NCBI RefSeq assembly: GCF_025963695.1
Contig: NZ_JAOQAH010000068.1
Coordinates: 99,236 to 163,235 of the forward strand
Length of the DNA stretch: 64,000 nucleotides
Direction of reading: 5' to 3'
Origin: Segetibacter sp.
Lineage (GTDB): Bacteria; Bacteroidota; Bacteroidia; Chitinophagales; Chitinophagaceae
A program made the translations under genes and the position numbers. The notes beneath the pieces were generated by a model. The model saw only the letters and a list, made by a program, of their open reading frames with translations, did not search any database and was not told the DNA's origin. The first letter of the stretch is position 1; each line of letters begins with the position of its first letter. Positions 9,384 to 17,951 of this stretch are shown in pieces.

Positions 9384-9962
9384 ATGTATACCAGAATTTT
9401 ACTCATTTTTTTTTGCTTCAGCCTTCTGTGCTGCAGAGAAAAATTTAGGAATCCGCATATTGAGATACAAACAAGAATTGGAGGTATTGAAATAGAATTA
9501 TTTGCTAACAAAGCCCCCAAAACAGTTGCGGCATTTCTGTCTTATATTGATTCGGGTTATTACCGGAATGCGACTTTTTACCGCGTTCTTAATTACGACA
9601 ACCAACCTTCTGACGTTTCGAAAGCGGAACTCGTACAGGGCGGTATTTACAGGAAAAAAAATAAACCGGTGGTAAAAGGCATTGAACACGAAACGACTAA
9701 ACAAACAGGGATTTCTCATAAAGATGGAGTGATATCGCTTGCACGATTAGAGCCGGGAACAGGTTCAACCGAATTTTTTATTTGTATTGGCGACCAACCC
9801 GGTTTTGATTACGGCGGAATAAATAATCCTGACAGGCAGGGCTATGCTGCTTTTGGAAGGGTAGTAAGAGGAATGAATATCGTAAGAACTATTTATAACA
9901 GACCTGAAGATGATGGTTATTTCGATCCGCCTGTTTATATTTTTGATATTGTGAGGCGATAG
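9384..9962 (+). CDS. Cyclophilin-type peptidyl-prolyl isomerase, probable lipoprotein
   Basis: This 192-residue protein is a cyclophilin that catalyses cis-trans isomerisation of prolyl bonds. The N-terminus is a short hydrophobic segment ending in SLLCC, a plausible lipobox, so it probably sits in the periplasm or on an outer-membrane leaflet. The cyclophilin core starts at IEIQTRIGGIEIELFANKAP and includes FYRVL, the loop ISLARLEPGTGSTEFFIC and AAFGRVVRGMNIV. The start chosen is ATG 9384; an upstream TTG at 9345 would add 13 residues and spoil the signal peptide. A good promoter lies immediately upstream of the chosen start. Confidence 0.88.
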   Translation: MYTRILLIFFCFSLLCCREKFRNPHIEIQTRIGGIEIELFANKAPKTVAAFLSYIDSGYYRNATFYRVLNYDNQPSDVSKAELVQGGIYRKKNKPVVKGIEHETTKQTGISHKDGVISLARLEPGTGSTEFFICIGDQPGFDYGGINNPDRQGYAAFGRVVRGMNIVRTIYNRPEDDGYFDPPVYIFDIVRR

Positions 9963-10075
9963 GCTGCCGGAAGGTGATTGGTTTTTTAGGCAGACAAGAA
10001 AAATACGCAGCTTCGAAAGTTCTTCGGCTGAGCTTTACAATATTAGCCGTTAAAAGCGCTGAAAGAGATAAAATT

Positions 10076-10132
10076 GCTGAAGTGTGCGACGCAACGAAAG
10101 TGCAATAGAAAAGGAATGCTGGCTTCGTAACA
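10076..10132 (+). repeat. Interspersed repeat copy B
   Basis: Core GTGCGACGCAAC at 10084-10095, a 23-nt spacer, then CTGGCTTCGTAA from 10119. It lies between two convergent genes and its right end is only a few bases from the stop codon of the MFS gene. Confidence 0.8.
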
Positions 10133-10136
10133 CTTC

Positions 10137-11441
10137 TTACTTTGTCATCTCCTTATCCATCCAGGAAGTTTGCTTAGTGTCTTTTAAAAAGATGTAGACA
10201 AGCAAGGAAATAAATACACAAATGGTGATGTACCAATAAAAATAATTTTCGTGCCCGGCGTTTTTAAAATATAAAGCGATATACTCAGCCGTACCTCCAA
10301 ACACTGCAACTGTAACAGCATAGGGCAAGCCGACCCCGAGTGCTCTTATTTCGGCCGGAAACATTTCGGCTTTTACAACGGCACAAATGGATGTATAACC
10401 GCTTACAATAATTAGCGCACCAAAAATGAGGAAGAATGCTTGCCATTCGGAACGGGCGTGACTTAAAGTAGTTAATATGGGAATGGTGAAAACGGTTCCT
10501 AAAACACCAAAACCAATTAATAAAGGTTTGCGGCCGTACAAATCCGAAATCCACCCAAACAAGGGTTGCATAAGTGCAAATAGCAGCATAAGCCAGAAGG
10601 TGATTATGGTAGAGCGGTCTTTTGTAAGGTGTACGGTGTTTACAAGAAACTTTTGCATGTATGTGCCATAGGTGTAAAAAGCAAGGGTACCACCAAGCGT
10701 AAGACCAACAACGGTAAGCACTGCCCGGGGATGGCTGTATAATAAAGCTTTTAAAGAGCCCCGTTCATTCTCGTGCGATTCGGTTTGGCTAACAGGCATG
10801 GTCTCCTCCATATTGAGGCGCAGATAGTAGGCAACAAATGCAAGCAGGGCGCCAATCGCAAATGGGATGCGCCACCCCCAATCTTCCAATGCCGCTTTTG
10901 ATAAAAAAACCCGTTGCAACAATACCTGTATGCCCAGTGCAACCAACTGCCCGCCAATAAGCGTTACATATTGAAAACTGGAGTAAAAGCCTCTTCTGGC
11001 GGGGGTGGCAACTTCGCTTAAGTATGTAGCAGATGTACCGTATTCGCCGCCCACACTGAGGCCTTGTAAAAGGCGTGCAAATAATAGTAATACGGGGGCA
11101 AAAATGCCTATAGTTGCATATGAAGGTGTGATGGCAATAAGTAAAGAACCGAATGACATTAGTAAAACAGAAAGCGTCATTGCCAACTTACGGCCTTTTG
11201 TATCAGCAATTTTTCCGAAAAGCCACCCTCCTACCGGCCGCATTAAAAAACCCACGGCAAAAATGGCTGCTGTATTTAAAAGCTGGGCAGTTGGGTTTTG
11301 CTTCGGAAAAAATACGGGGGCAAAATATAGTGCAAATGCTGAATACGCATACCAGTCATACCACTCAACAAGATTGCCAATAGAACCGCCAAATAATGCT
11401 TTTAAACGCCACGCTGTAGAACGACTGTCTAGATTGCTCAA
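10137..11441 (-). CDS. MFS transporter, metabolite:H+ symporter (MHS) type
   Basis: This 434-residue membrane protein has about 12 transmembrane segments. It matches the MHS branch of the major facilitator superfamily (alpha-ketoglutarate, proline/betaine and citrate symporters): NLVEWYDWYAYSAFALYFAP near the N-terminus, the loop GKIADTKGRK between helices 2 and 3, the stretch RLLQGLSVGGEYGTSATYLSE and the second-half loop DLYGRKP. The substrate cannot be read from sequence; a small carboxylate or betaine is likely from the family. The start is TTG at 11441, as no ATG gives a complete first helix. It is convergent with the cyclophilin gene; a repeat copy abuts its 3' end. Confidence 0.88.
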   Translation of the reverse strand: MSNLDSRSTAWRLKALFGGSIGNLVEWYDWYAYSAFALYFAPVFFPKQNPTAQLLNTAAIFAVGFLMRPVGGWLFGKIADTKGRKLAMTLSVLLMSFGSLLIAITPSYATIGIFAPVLLLFARLLQGLSVGGEYGTSATYLSEVATPARRGFYSSFQYVTLIGGQLVALGIQVLLQRVFLSKAALEDWGWRIPFAIGALLAFVAYYLRLNMEETMPVSQTESHENERGSLKALLYSHPRAVLTVVGLTLGGTLAFYTYGTYMQKFLVNTVHLTKDRSTIITFWLMLLFALMQPLFGWISDLYGRKPLLIGFGVLGTVFTIPILTTLSHARSEWQAFFLIFGALIIVSGYTSICAVVKAEMFPAEIRALGVGLPYAVTVAVFGGTAEYIALYFKNAGHENYFYWYITICVFISLLVYIFLKDTKQTSWMDKEMTK

Positions 11442-11626
11442 TGATTATTCGTTTATAAGAAACAAAAAAAATAAGGCTACGTTTTAAACTTATAAAACGT
11501 GCAAAAGTCTATTATTAAATGAAAGTAAAAAAGCAGTAAAAAATAAAATAGTTTCTTGTTTGTTTATTGGTAAAGTTGATGGTTTATGCAAGCATGGTTT
11601 AAAAGGGTGTTCCGGAAGGGATACCC

Positions 11627-11956
11627 TTATTTTTTTAAGGCAAAATATACTGCCCCTAAGATGAATCCAAAACTTACGAGATACTTCCAATGCATAGCTT
11701 CCTTTAAATAGAAGACTGCAAAAAATATGAACACAATCAGCGTAATTACCTCCTGAATTATCTTTAACTGGAAGCCATTCCATCCTGAAGCAAAACCTAA
11801 TCTATTTGCCGGTACCGTAAGGCAGTACTCGAAGAATGCAATTCCCCAGCTAATCACGATCGCCCTCCATATTGGTATTCCTTTATCTTTTAAATGCCAA
11901 TACCAGGCAAACGTCATAAAGATGTTTGATACAACCAACATCGCAATTGTCTTCAT
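11627..11956 (-). CDS. DUF486 (DMT-like) small membrane protein
   Basis: This 109-residue protein has four predicted transmembrane segments and matches DUF486, a small relative of the drug/metabolite transporter superfamily: AMLVVSNIFMTFAWYWHLK, the stretch ISWGIAFFEYCLTVPANR, LKIIQEVITL and FSFVLGA-like (here SFGFILGAVYFALKK). The function of DUF486 is not known. It follows the DUF3592 gene by 13 bp on the same strand, so they are probably co-transcribed. Confidence 0.85.
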   Translation of the reverse strand: MKTIAMLVVSNIFMTFAWYWHLKDKGIPIWRAIVISWGIAFFEYCLTVPANRLGFASGWNGFQLKIIQEVITLIVFIFFAVFYLKEAMHWKYLVSFGFILGAVYFALKK

Positions 11957-11969
11957 ACCTATTTACGTT

Positions 11970-12416
11970 TTACATAACTATGTAGCCAACATGGTTCCCT
12001 GCTACTCTGGCCGGTAGCAGACCTAGCCGTAATAAAAAGAATAATAAAAAAGCTGAGGTAAAGATCAACACGTGCCATCTTATCCAACAACCGATAAAGG
12101 CATAAATACTTGAAACAGGAGGGTCGGAAGGATTGTATATAATGGCAGCAGGTTGGCCTGGTTTATAAGCTCTCTGAAAATACATATCAGTTTTATATTG
12201 CAATTTTTCTTTGCCTACATTGTAATCTACTACCAGCTGCGAGCTGTTTGTCTTTTCTGAAAATGACACCTTCGATACAACACCCTTCATAAATTCTCCT
12301 TCAAAATAATCAGGTACACAGGTAAAAAGCACATAGGAAGAATAAACACCGAGATACGACATAATGCCCCCTTGTACAAGTATAACAGCATTTATAAGAC
12401 AAAGAACGGAAAACAC
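11970..12416 (-). CDS. DUF3592-like membrane protein
   Basis: This 148-residue protein has an N-terminal hydrophobic segment, an exported middle with the DUF3592-like pattern (VSFSEKTNSSQLVVDYNVGKEKL then KPGQPAAIIYNPSDPP, read in pieces) and a C-terminal transmembrane segment. Such proteins are two-helix membrane proteins of unknown function. Translation may start at GTG 12416, which keeps the first helix; ATG 12362 is an alternative giving a shorter protein. It is the first gene of a probable two-gene unit with the DUF486 gene. Confidence 0.6.
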   Translation of the reverse strand: MFSVLCLINAVILVQGGIMSYLGVYSSYVLFTCVPDYFEGEFMKGVVSKVSFSEKTNSSQLVVDYNVGKEKLQYKTDMYFQRAYKPGQPAAIIYNPSDPPVSSIYAFIGCWIRWHVLIFTSAFLLFFLLRLGLLPARVAGNHVGYIVM

Positions 12417-12445
12417 ACTGGGTTCTTACCTGCTCTTTAAAAACA

Positions 12446-12479
12446 AAAAAGGTTGACCTCAGTCACCCTTTTTTTTAAA
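12446..12479. terminator. Bidirectional-looking terminator
   Basis: An A-rich left arm ending GGTTGAC and a right arm GTCACCC followed by eight T form a hairpin between the L,D-transpeptidase gene and the DUF3592 gene, both on the minus strand. The A- and T-tracts flank the hairpin, as in bidirectional intrinsic terminators. Confidence 0.5.
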
Positions 12480-12508
12480 AGTATTCTCCCTGTAAATATT
12501 CTTCCCGG

Positions 12509-13273
12509 TTACATTACAATGTAATCGCCCTTTTTATTAGTTGATATTAATGGAAGACGTTTCTTTTCTTCGAAGTAATCAAAAACCTCTTTTATCTTAA
12601 TTGCAAAACGTTGAAGGTCCTGGTTGTCTTTTGTTGTGCGGGCTAAGTATTCAAAGCTTTTTCGGTTATTAAATCGTATTGGAAATATATGAACCGGAAT
12701 GAAGTCCTGTCCCTGGTTTTTTGCTTGAGCTGCAAGTATATACAATTCTTCAATCTGGTCGTTTTGTAATGGAATGCAGCCGATAGTTACGCAATTACCA
12801 TGAATATAAATATCGCCTCCCGGGTTGGCAGAGTCACTTAAAACCTTATCAGAAGCATTTGGATAATTAATTCCGAGAGATAAATGATAACTGCTATTAG
12901 GGTTAAACTCGTTGATATAATAAAACCCTTCAGGAACCTGGTAATCGCCCTGCACACGCTTAGGACCTATTGCCCCGGCCATTGCACAAACTTTATAAGT
13001 TTTAAAAAGCTTGAAGGGCTGTCCGTTTGTATATCTTACCCAAACTTCAAGTTGACTGTCGTACTTAAAAGACCGCACATAAATCTGCTTTGCGGGCCAG
13101 GGTAACCCCTGCTTTGCAAACTGGCTTCTAAGCGTATCTTCTTTCAACCTTAAAGCATTTGCCACCTTAGGATAGCTCCGTTGGTAATCGATAAACGAGA
13201 GTTGCGCAAACATGGGTATTGACATACCCTGTAACACAAAAACGAAAAGTAGAGAGGATAATATGCGTTTCAT
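12509..13273 (-). CDS. L,D-transpeptidase family protein (YafK-like)
   Basis: This 254-residue exported protein has a signal peptide ending near SIPMFAQ and a YkuD/L,D-transpeptidase domain in the second half. The catalytic motif is visible: His158 in IYIHGN and Cys166 in TIGCIPL, in the HxxxxxxxGC arrangement. These enzymes work on peptidoglycan in the periplasm; YafK/DpaA-type members release Braun lipoprotein or cleave meso-DAP cross-links rather than form them, so hydrolase activity is as likely as transpeptidation. The ATG at 13273 was chosen over a TTG three codons upstream because it starts a normal signal peptide. It is divergent from purK. Confidence 0.87.
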   Translation of the reverse strand: MKRILSSLLFVFVLQGMSIPMFAQLSFIDYQRSYPKVANALRLKEDTLRSQFAKQGLPWPAKQIYVRSFKYDSQLEVWVRYTNGQPFKLFKTYKVCAMAGAIGPKRVQGDYQVPEGFYYINEFNPNSSYHLSLGINYPNASDKVLSDSANPGGDIYIHGNCVTIGCIPLQNDQIEELYILAAQAKNQGQDFIPVHIFPIRFNNRKSFEYLARTTKDNQDLQRFAIKIKEVFDYFEEKKRLPLISTNKKGDYIVM

Positions 13274-13445
13274 TGGAGTCAAAAATATTCTTTACAGGTT
13301 GATTAACGGGAAATGTAAAGTTAAAGTATGAAAAAGAGTAATTTAAAAGGCCTGATGTTAATAGTTGGTGCCCGTAAAATATTTTTAGCACAATCTGCGG
13401 AACGGTATCTTCGCGGCTTCTGGTCTAAAATAATTTGAAAGCAAT

Positions 13446-14579
13446 ATGAAAGTAGGCATTCTTGGCGGTGGGCAGTTAGGACGTATGTTGTTGCAGTCGG
13501 CACTAAATTACCCGGTTGAAACATTTGTTATGGAAAATGACCCAAATTGCCCCTCTGCTCATTTATGCCACCACTTTGTTACTGGTAATATCCAGGATTT
13601 TGATGCCGTTTACAATTTCGGAAAAACGCTTGATGCAATCACCATAGAAATTGAGGCAGTTAACGTAGACGCGCTTGAAAAATTAGAAAGCGAGGGGGTA
13701 GCCGTTTTTCCCAATAGCGCAGCCATAAAAATCATCAAAAGCAAAATTTTACAGAAACAGTTTTATAAGGCCGCTCAGATACCTTCACCCGAATTTATAG
13801 TAACCAATACTCTTGCAGACCTAAAAGTGCAAACTGCTTTTTTACCGGCAGTACACAAAATTGCCGAAGGAGGGTATGATGGCCGCGGCGTGCAACTTAT
13901 TCGTACAGCCGCAGATTTCGAAAAAGGTTTTGATGCTCCGTCTGTGTTAGAAAAAATGGTTACCATAAAAAAGGAAATAGCCGTTATGGTTGCCATGAAT
14001 GCAAAAGGAGAGACTGCTATTTATCCTCCGGCTGAAATGTTTTTTGACCCTGTTTTAAACTTGCTCGACTTTCAAGTCTGTCCTGCCCAGATCCTGCAAA
14101 ACTCGTTATGGAAAGCAGAAGCCATTGCTTTAAGAGTAGTGAAAGATTTAAAAAGCCCCGGCATATTTGCGGTAGAAATGTTTGTCGATAAAAATGATGA
14201 AGTCTGGGTAAATGAAACAGCTCCACGCGTGCATAATAGCGGTCACCATACCATCGAAGCAAATTACAGTAGCCAGTTCGATATGCTTTGGCGCATCATC
14301 CTCAATTACCCTCTCGGCAATACAGAACCTATTCTTCCTGCGGCAATAGTAAATGTGGTGGGGGCAGAAAAATTTTCAGGTAAAGCGGTTTACAAAGGAT
14401 TGCAGGATGTGCTGAAGCTTGACAATGTTTTTGTGCACTTATACGGAAAGCAGGAAACCAAACCAGGCCGCAAAATGGGCCACGTTACTATTCTAAGTAA
14501 CGAAAGGCAGGAACTCATTCATACCGCCCTTAAGATTAAAAAAATGCTAGTGGTAGAAAGTGAGAATGTTAACGCTTAG
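13446..14579 (+). CDS. purK: 5-(carboxyamino)imidazole ribonucleotide synthase
   Basis: This 377-residue ATP-grasp enzyme carboxylates AIR to N5-CAIR using ATP and bicarbonate in purine synthesis. The N-terminus KVGILGGGQLGRML is diagnostic, followed by ATP-grasp features: a Gly-rich loop EGGYDGRGVQLI, EIAVMVA, and the metal/phosphate site VNETAPRVHNSGHHTIEA. Length matches the family. No purE lies beside it, although purE and purK are often adjacent. The stop codon is followed after 15 bp by a T-rich stretch and repeat copy C. Confidence 0.96.
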   Translation: MKVGILGGGQLGRMLLQSALNYPVETFVMENDPNCPSAHLCHHFVTGNIQDFDAVYNFGKTLDAITIEIEAVNVDALEKLESEGVAVFPNSAAIKIIKSKILQKQFYKAAQIPSPEFIVTNTLADLKVQTAFLPAVHKIAEGGYDGRGVQLIRTAADFEKGFDAPSVLEKMVTIKKEIAVMVAMNAKGETAIYPPAEMFFDPVLNLLDFQVCPAQILQNSLWKAEAIALRVVKDLKSPGIFAVEMFVDKNDEVWVNETAPRVHNSGHHTIEANYSSQFDMLWRIILNYPLGNTEPILPAAIVNVVGAEKFSGKAVYKGLQDVLKLDNVFVHLYGKQETKPGRKMGHVTILSNERQELIHTALKIKKMLVVESENVNA

Positions 14580-14590
14580 AGAAGCGAATC

Positions 14591-14653
14591 TTTTTTGTTT
14601 TTGATACCAACACTGGCATGTCTATCAACAATTGTTGCGTCGCACATTGGGAC
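14591..14653 (-). repeat. Interspersed repeat copy C
   Basis: On the minus strand the core GTGCGACGCAAC (14634-14645) is followed by a 23-nt spacer and TTGGTATCAAAAAC, then more A. Its T-rich end begins 11 bp after the purK stop codon. Confidence 0.8.
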
Positions 14654-14667
14654 GCCTTGTCACATGT

Positions 14668-14902
14668 TCAGCCATCCCACTTATTTCCAGCTACTTTATT
14701 GTGTAGCCAATGCTGCACCTTTAGTTTCATCTCTTTCCGGGTAATATAACGACCATCTTTATAATCATTCATTGCCCTATTAATTTTATTCTACCCATCT
14801 TAAAGGCAATTGGCTAACGCCTACATTTTTAACTCCTGCATGCGGCTGAAGCGGCTCATAAACTTCCTCAATTAATTGCTCATCATCCGCTGCTTCAACG
14901 CG
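14668..14902 (-). pseudogene. Possible remnant of one or two small genes
   Basis: Two coding-like frames follow one another on the minus strand: a 38-codon open stretch ending RWVE and a stop at 14786, with no start, and a complete 34-codon frame (14772 to 14668) starting MNDYKDGRYI. A frame-shifted continuation upstream reads KKKEIADALK. The composition is protein-like (Glu/Lys-rich helices) but no family was recognised. This may be a decayed small gene pair; it could also be chance. Confidence 0.25.
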
Positions 14903-15090
14903 TCAGCAATTTCCTTCTTTTTACCTCCAACTTTCGCAAATAAATTTCAATATTTAAAATTCGGGCGAAACCATTTTAGCTTAAAAAAACTGTGATTTTG
15001 CAGATATACTTAATAGAGCTCTTTATATTTTCAATAAACTTCCGGTATCTGTTTTCAATTTAATTTTGGTATTCTACTATTACTTTACAA

Positions 15091-16104
15091 ATGAACAAAA
15101 GCGTTTCCTCTGCCCTACTTCTTTGCCTTTTCAATACATTTCTTCTTGGTGCACAAACTCCCATTGTAATAGATAGTTTAGAATCTGTTAGCAAAGCAGC
15201 TAAAACAGAAATGCGATACGACCTGGGGAACGGAAAAACCCTGGTATACCAAACCCCTAAAAAGTTTGCTTTTATAACAAATCTACCTAAAGATGCTGCT
15301 GGTATTGTAACTACAACGTTTAGTAAGAAAAGCATAAAACCGCTGCTGGCTATAGCAGCAAGCACCGGTATTTTAATACTTGCCGACCAGCCAATAGTTG
15401 ATGGTGTTGAAGCTTTTTCGAGGCAGATCCATTTAAGCCCTGATGAGAAGAATAAAAATGTTATTGTAAAACTAGGCGGTAAAGATGTTGCCCTTCTTCG
15501 CTTTCCCGGAAACTGGAATACAGCTTTTTACCAGGTAGGACAAGGTTTTCCAAGTTTATTAATTGGTGCAGGATTGTTTACCTATGGAAAAATAAAGGAT
15601 GATTACAGGGCTTTGAGTACAGCCAGTCAGTTGGCCGAGGCTTTTATTTTGATGGGCATAGGTACGCAGATAGTTAAAAGAATAACCGGAAGAGAAACTC
15701 CGGGCGAGTCGTCAACGCCTGCTGGCAAATGGCGCTTTTTTCCTTCTTTCTCCGACTACCAAAATCATACGCCTAGTTACGATGCTTTCCCTTCTGGTCA
15801 CCTTGCTACATTAATGTCTTCGATCACTATTTTTTCAGAAAATTACCCTGAGAAAAAGTGGATCAAACCGGTCGGTTATTCTCTTACCGGATTGGTTGCT
15901 TATTCCATGATAAATAATAAAGTGCACTGGGCCAGCGACTATCCATTAGCAATAGGAATGGGTTACTTATGCGCAAGGCAGGTTGTAAAGCGAAACCGGC
16001 AAGTAGTGTCGTCAACAGGTTTGCAAAAAAGACGCGGAGAATTACAGTACACCTTCAATTACGTAGGAGGATCATTAATGCCAGGGATAATTTACAAGTT
16101 TTAG
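15091..16104 (+). CDS. PAP2 family phosphatase, exported
   Basis: This 337-residue protein has a signal peptide ending near FLLGAQ and a type 2 phosphatidic acid phosphatase domain in the C-terminal half. The three PAP2 motifs are present in order: KRITGRETPG, then FPSGHLATL with the proton-donor His, then NKVHWASDYPLAIGMGY with the catalytic His and Asp. PAP2 enzymes remove phosphate from lipid phosphates such as undecaprenyl pyrophosphate or phosphatidylglycerol phosphate; the substrate here is not known. Hydrophobic segments around residues 90-200 suggest membrane association. The ATG at 15091 is the natural signal-peptide start. Confidence 0.88.
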   Translation: MNKSVSSALLLCLFNTFLLGAQTPIVIDSLESVSKAAKTEMRYDLGNGKTLVYQTPKKFAFITNLPKDAAGIVTTTFSKKSIKPLLAIAASTGILILADQPIVDGVEAFSRQIHLSPDEKNKNVIVKLGGKDVALLRFPGNWNTAFYQVGQGFPSLLIGAGLFTYGKIKDDYRALSTASQLAEAFILMGIGTQIVKRITGRETPGESSTPAGKWRFFPSFSDYQNHTPSYDAFPSGHLATLMSSITIFSENYPEKKWIKPVGYSLTGLVAYSMINNKVHWASDYPLAIGMGYLCARQVVKRNRQVVSSTGLQKRRGELQYTFNYVGGSLMPGIIYKF

Positions 16105-16224
16105 TAAGACTGTGTAATCTTTTCCTTGGTAATAATGAAATCCTTTTGTCAAAATTCGAAATAGTATCCATATAGCTTAGTGGCATACTTCTTTAGCTAT
16201 CAATTTCCGATAAAAACATTGATC

Positions 16225-16842
16225 ATGAAAAAAATACAGCCTTTGGGCCTGCTGGTCTTTCTTGTTTTCGCAGTTAGTTGTGGTGGTGGTGACAGTACTG
16301 AAACAACAAACAGCGACAGCACTACAACCATAAGTAAAACAACCGATACATCTACAGACGCATCATCGTCGAACAACCCGATAATAGGTTCTGATACCGA
16401 TACCAGTATGGCTGCTGATAGAGAATTTGTAATGGAAGCAGCTAGCGGAGGGTTAATGGAAGTTGCCCTTGGAAAGCTTGCAGCTACCAATGCATCATCA
16501 GTCCAGGTAAAAGAATTTGGGCAAATGATGGTGGCCGATCACACGAAAGCAAATGCAGAATTAAAAGCTGTTGCCGCCAGGAAAGATGTAATGATTTCTC
16601 CATCACCAATCGAGAAACATCAAAAGCACATAGACGAGTTGAAAGCTAAAAAAGGTGCAGATTTCGACAAGGCTTATGTTAAGCTGATGGTTGAGGACCA
16701 CAAAGAAGATATCGAACATTTTGAGGATGAGTCATCCGAGGGAAATGACGCAGACGTTAAAGCGTTTGCTACAAAAACTTTACCGGTTCTAAAAAAGCAC
16801 CTGGAGCATATTCAAAAAATTCAGGACGGCATGAAGAAGTAG
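16225..16842 (+). CDS. DUF4142 lipoprotein
   Basis: This 205-residue protein is a lipoprotein with lipobox FAVSC (Cys19), a Thr/Ser-rich linker and a ferritin-like helical DUF4142 domain from about residue 70. Family features seen are DREFVMEAASGGLMEVALG, the stretch VKEFGQMMVADHTKAN and the later FDKAYVKLMVEDHKEDIEHF. DUF4142 proteins are periplasmic; a metal or stress role has been suggested but is not settled. ATG 16225 was chosen because an upstream GTG start would bury the signal peptide. A strong hairpin terminator follows. Confidence 0.88.
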   Translation: MKKIQPLGLLVFLVFAVSCGGGDSTETTNSDSTTTISKTTDTSTDASSSNNPIIGSDTDTSMAADREFVMEAASGGLMEVALGKLAATNASSVQVKEFGQMMVADHTKANAELKAVAARKDVMISPSPIEKHQKHIDELKAKKGADFDKAYVKLMVEDHKEDIEHFEDESSEGNDADVKAFATKTLPVLKKHLEHIQKIQDGMKK

Positions 16843-16873
16843 GTTAGTTACTTTCTATGAAGTTTTAGTTTCA

Positions 16874-16913
16874 GAAATGAAAAGAGGACAGATACCCGTC
16901 CTCTTTTCATTTC
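16874..16913. terminator. Terminator hairpin, perfect 16-bp stem
   Basis: GAAATGAAAAGAGGAC (16874-16889) pairs perfectly with 16898-16913 around an 8-nt loop, 31 bp after the DUF4142 stop codon. The right arm contains TTTTC and ATTTC rather than a clean T-run, so it is a strong hairpin and a probable terminator. Confidence 0.6.
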
Positions 16914-17214
16914 AATCAATACTTGTTTTCGCTCTATCATAATAGCAGCTTACTCTACGCCGGCGCAGTAAGATACTGTGCAAAAGCTACCCGTGTGGAC
17001 ACATTTAGAACAAAGAAATCTTCCACTCCTACCTTCTAAACGTTCCGCTGGAACATTTACATCTGATATCACGAAAATATGTCCACGGTAAGTACAAGAA
17101 AGTTGACACAACAAAAGGTTCACAGAAAACAAACGCCTGCACAAAAAAGCCCTGTCTTTAATAGACAAAGCTTTAATCTATCTCGATATAATTCTTTACA
17201 ATAACTCTATTCAC
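16914..17214. other. Intergenic region with repeat L
   Basis: This 301-bp convergent region holds repeat copy L. A 72-codon frame on the minus strand (16950-17168) ends in a Cys-rich segment (FLCSKC, then CTVSYC), but its N-terminal third is made of the repeat, so it is not called as a gene. Confidence 0.4.
17090..17149 (+). repeat. Interspersed repeat copy L (divergent)
   Basis: Left arm AAGTACAAG, core AGTTGACACAAC (17101-17112), exactly 23 nt, then CCTGCACAAAAAAG. It belongs to the GTGACAC-type subgroup with copies K and M. Confidence 0.65.
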
Positions 17215-17796
17215 TTATTTCCCCCTGAAATCTATTGAATCTTTAACCTCGCCACAAGTCAGCATTTTTTTTCCGAAGTAGGGATTTTTAATATCAGCAG
17301 TAGCACTCAACCAGTAGGCTCCGGCATCGTTAAAAGCCATTGGACAAAACTGGTGATAAACAACATCTTTGTCAAAACGAACGGTTCTTACAAGGTCGTA
17401 CATCGCGTCGCTAATCATTTGAAAAGATTTGCGCTTCGCCTCAATATCCTTCTCCTGACTTAAAGCTTTTGCTTCTGCAGAAACGGTCTGCAAGTACCCC
17501 TTAGCCATTTCGACTATACTACTATCTGCCTTTACTTCCTCTACTTTAAAACCGTCTGCGCTGCTAACAAGCAATTTTGCCGAAGAAGTGGCCATTTCAC
17601 TATTTGATAGCACAAACGCATCTTTTAAGTGGTAATAGTTATTTAATAAATCAGTGAATTTTAAGTTGAAGTCAGACGAATTTTTTGATTGAGCCAAGGG
17701 CTCATCCTTTTTAGTCTCCTCGACAGGGCTATTTGCCGAAGATCCACCGCAGGATGTTAAAACAGCGAATGCTGCTATTGCTACATATTTTCTCAT
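17215..17796 (-). CDS. DUF3347 lipoprotein
   Basis: This 193-residue lipoprotein has lipobox AVLTSC (Cys16) and a DUF3347 domain: LLNNYYHLKDAFVLSN early, then CPMAFNDAGAYWLSATADI and KNPYFGKKMLTCGEVKDSI. The conserved CPMA and MLTCG cysteines suggest metal binding; in other Bacteroidota this domain is found alone or fused to CusB-like copper efflux adaptors. No efflux genes are adjacent here, so a metal role is inference. Its 3' end faces repeat copy L, 66 bp away. Confidence 0.82.
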   Translation of the reverse strand: MRKYVAIAAFAVLTSCGGSSANSPVEETKKDEPLAQSKNSSDFNLKFTDLLNNYYHLKDAFVLSNSEMATSSAKLLVSSADGFKVEEVKADSSIVEMAKGYLQTVSAEAKALSQEKDIEAKRKSFQMISDAMYDLVRTVRFDKDVVYHQFCPMAFNDAGAYWLSATADIKNPYFGKKMLTCGEVKDSIDFRGK

Positions 17797-17951
17797 GTTA
17801 AAAATCGTTTACACAAAAGTAAATGAATTTGCTTTCCAAACTCGTTGCCATACTTTTGCAAATTGCCCCTAAAACCGTTAAAACGGAAATAAAGTGTAAG
17901 GGGATATTATTATCAATCTAAAATTTAGATCCTTGATGGGTCAGGGTAATT

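Larger units (their letters stand above)
14580..15090. other. 511-bp intergenic region with repeat C and decayed small frames
   Basis: This region between purK and the PAP2 gene contains repeat copy C and, on the minus strand, two short coding-like frames (14668-14772 and 14786-14902) annotated separately. No intact gene was recognised. The PAP2 promoter should lie near its right end. Confidence 0.5.

Noticed and set aside
16950..17168. 72-codon minus-strand frame with a Cys-rich C-terminus
   Set aside because: Its N-terminal third is encoded by repeat copy L and no internal start exists after it. It may be a relic but is not supported as a gene.
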